Of a stretch of DNA of 5,523 nucleotides, positions 5,173 through 5,523 are shown piece after piece. The position numbers were made by a program, and so were the translations under genes. Below the pieces are notes generated by a model. It searched no databases. It saw nothing but the letters and a program-made list of their open reading frames with translations, and was not told the origin of the DNA. The stretch lies in assembly GCA_016462095.1 (NCBI GenBank), contig JAEMTW010000055.1:1-5523 (forward strand), read 5' to 3'. This DNA comes from Thermoleophilia bacterium (GTDB lineage: Bacteria > Actinomycetota > Thermoleophilia > Gaiellales > F1-60-MAGs149). How positions within the stretch are numbered: the first letter of the stretch is position 1; every line of letters starts with the position of its first letter.

Positions 5173-5523
5173 GTGGAGATCCCCACCGTCGACGCGGTTG
5201 CCGAATCGCCCAGTGCGATCTGGCGCCGCGTCGAGGGGGCGCTCGAGGACTTGGGTGGCGGCGTTGTCGAGGCCGAGGTACAGAAGTGCTTTCGCGCGTC
5301 GTCAGGGCACGTCTATCTCGATCTGACCGACGGCGAGGCGCTCGTCAAGTGCGTGATCTGGAAGAGCAATGCCGACCGAATTGCTGAGCTGCCGCACGAG
5401 GGCCAACTAATCCAGGCCCGCTACTCAAAAATTCGCGTCTACGCCAAGAACGGTTCGGTCTCGCTCGATGTCAATGCGATTCGCGGCGCCGGTGAAGGCG
5501 AGCTGCTCGCACGCGTCCACGAG
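5173..5523 (+). CDS. xseA: Exodeoxyribonuclease VII large subunit, N-terminal part (3' end outside window)
   Basis: XseA is the catalytic subunit of exonuclease VII, which degrades single-stranded DNA into oligonucleotides with the small subunit XseB. The 117 visible residues cover the N-terminal OB-fold that binds single-stranded DNA. The hallmark SSGHVYLDLTDGEALVKCVIW (43-63) corresponds to the family's SSGHxYFxLKDxxAxIRCVMF. It is followed by a LPHEGQLIQAR block and the GAGEGELL segment that ends the OB-fold in XseA. The catalytic domain lies beyond the window. GTG at 5173 is the first possible start, because the frame is closed by the TAG of the preceding gene two codons earlier. No clear Shine-Dalgarno sequence is seen, so translation is probably coupled to the dsbA-like gene. 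The N-terminus before the hallmark (residues 1-42) diverges from common XseA proteins. Another OB-fold nucleic-acid protein is a less likely alternative. Confidence 0.83.
   Translation, partial: MEIPTVDAVAESPSAIWRRVEGALEDLGGGVVEAEVQKCFRASSGHVYLDLTDGEALVKCVIWKSNADRIAELPHEGQLIQARYSKIRVYAKNGSVSLDVNAIRGAGEGELLARVHE

Overview
This is a GC-rich, gene-dense window with every supported gene on the + strand. It reads as a central-carbon operon followed by a short envelope/DNA-repair pair. A glucose-6-phosphate dehydrogenase gene followed directly by opcA is typical of Actinobacteriota (cyanobacteria also have opcA). GTG is the start of four of the six genes whose starts are visible. I infer a deep-branching actinobacterium, possibly Thermoleophilia-like. 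The class-level guess is weak.

Layout: the 3' half of zwf (1-815) overlaps opcA (812-1744) by four bases. opcA overlaps an Escherichia coli-type glucokinase gene, glk (1741-2751), by four bases. Two bases later comes a small one-domain cupin (2754-3110). After a 39-base gap with a strong Shine-Dalgarno sequence lies a class I fructose-bisphosphate aldolase of the FbaB/DhnA family (3150-4223). The 166-base gap 4224-4389 holds a striking palindromic element: two 35-base perfect inverted arms, each containing a 30-base near-palindrome. A weak promoter candidate follows it. Then come a membrane-anchored DsbA-like thiol-disulfide oxidoreductase (4390-5169) and, three bases after its stop, the start of xseA, the exodeoxyribonuclease VII large subunit, which runs off the window end.

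Function: Glk makes glucose-6-phosphate and Zwf with OpcA oxidises it to 6-phosphogluconolactone with NAD(P)H production. FbaB acts lower in glycolysis/gluconeogenesis. The cupin is a predicted metal-binding protein of unknown activity that appears co-transcribed with them. The dsbA-xseA pair looks like a separate transcription unit beyond the palindromic element. No phage, CRISPR, transposase, tRNA or rRNA was seen. The most notable undescribed feature is the palindromic element at 4228-4326, which resembles a TA-flanked miniature inverted-repeat element but could instead be a regulatory or transcript-end structure.
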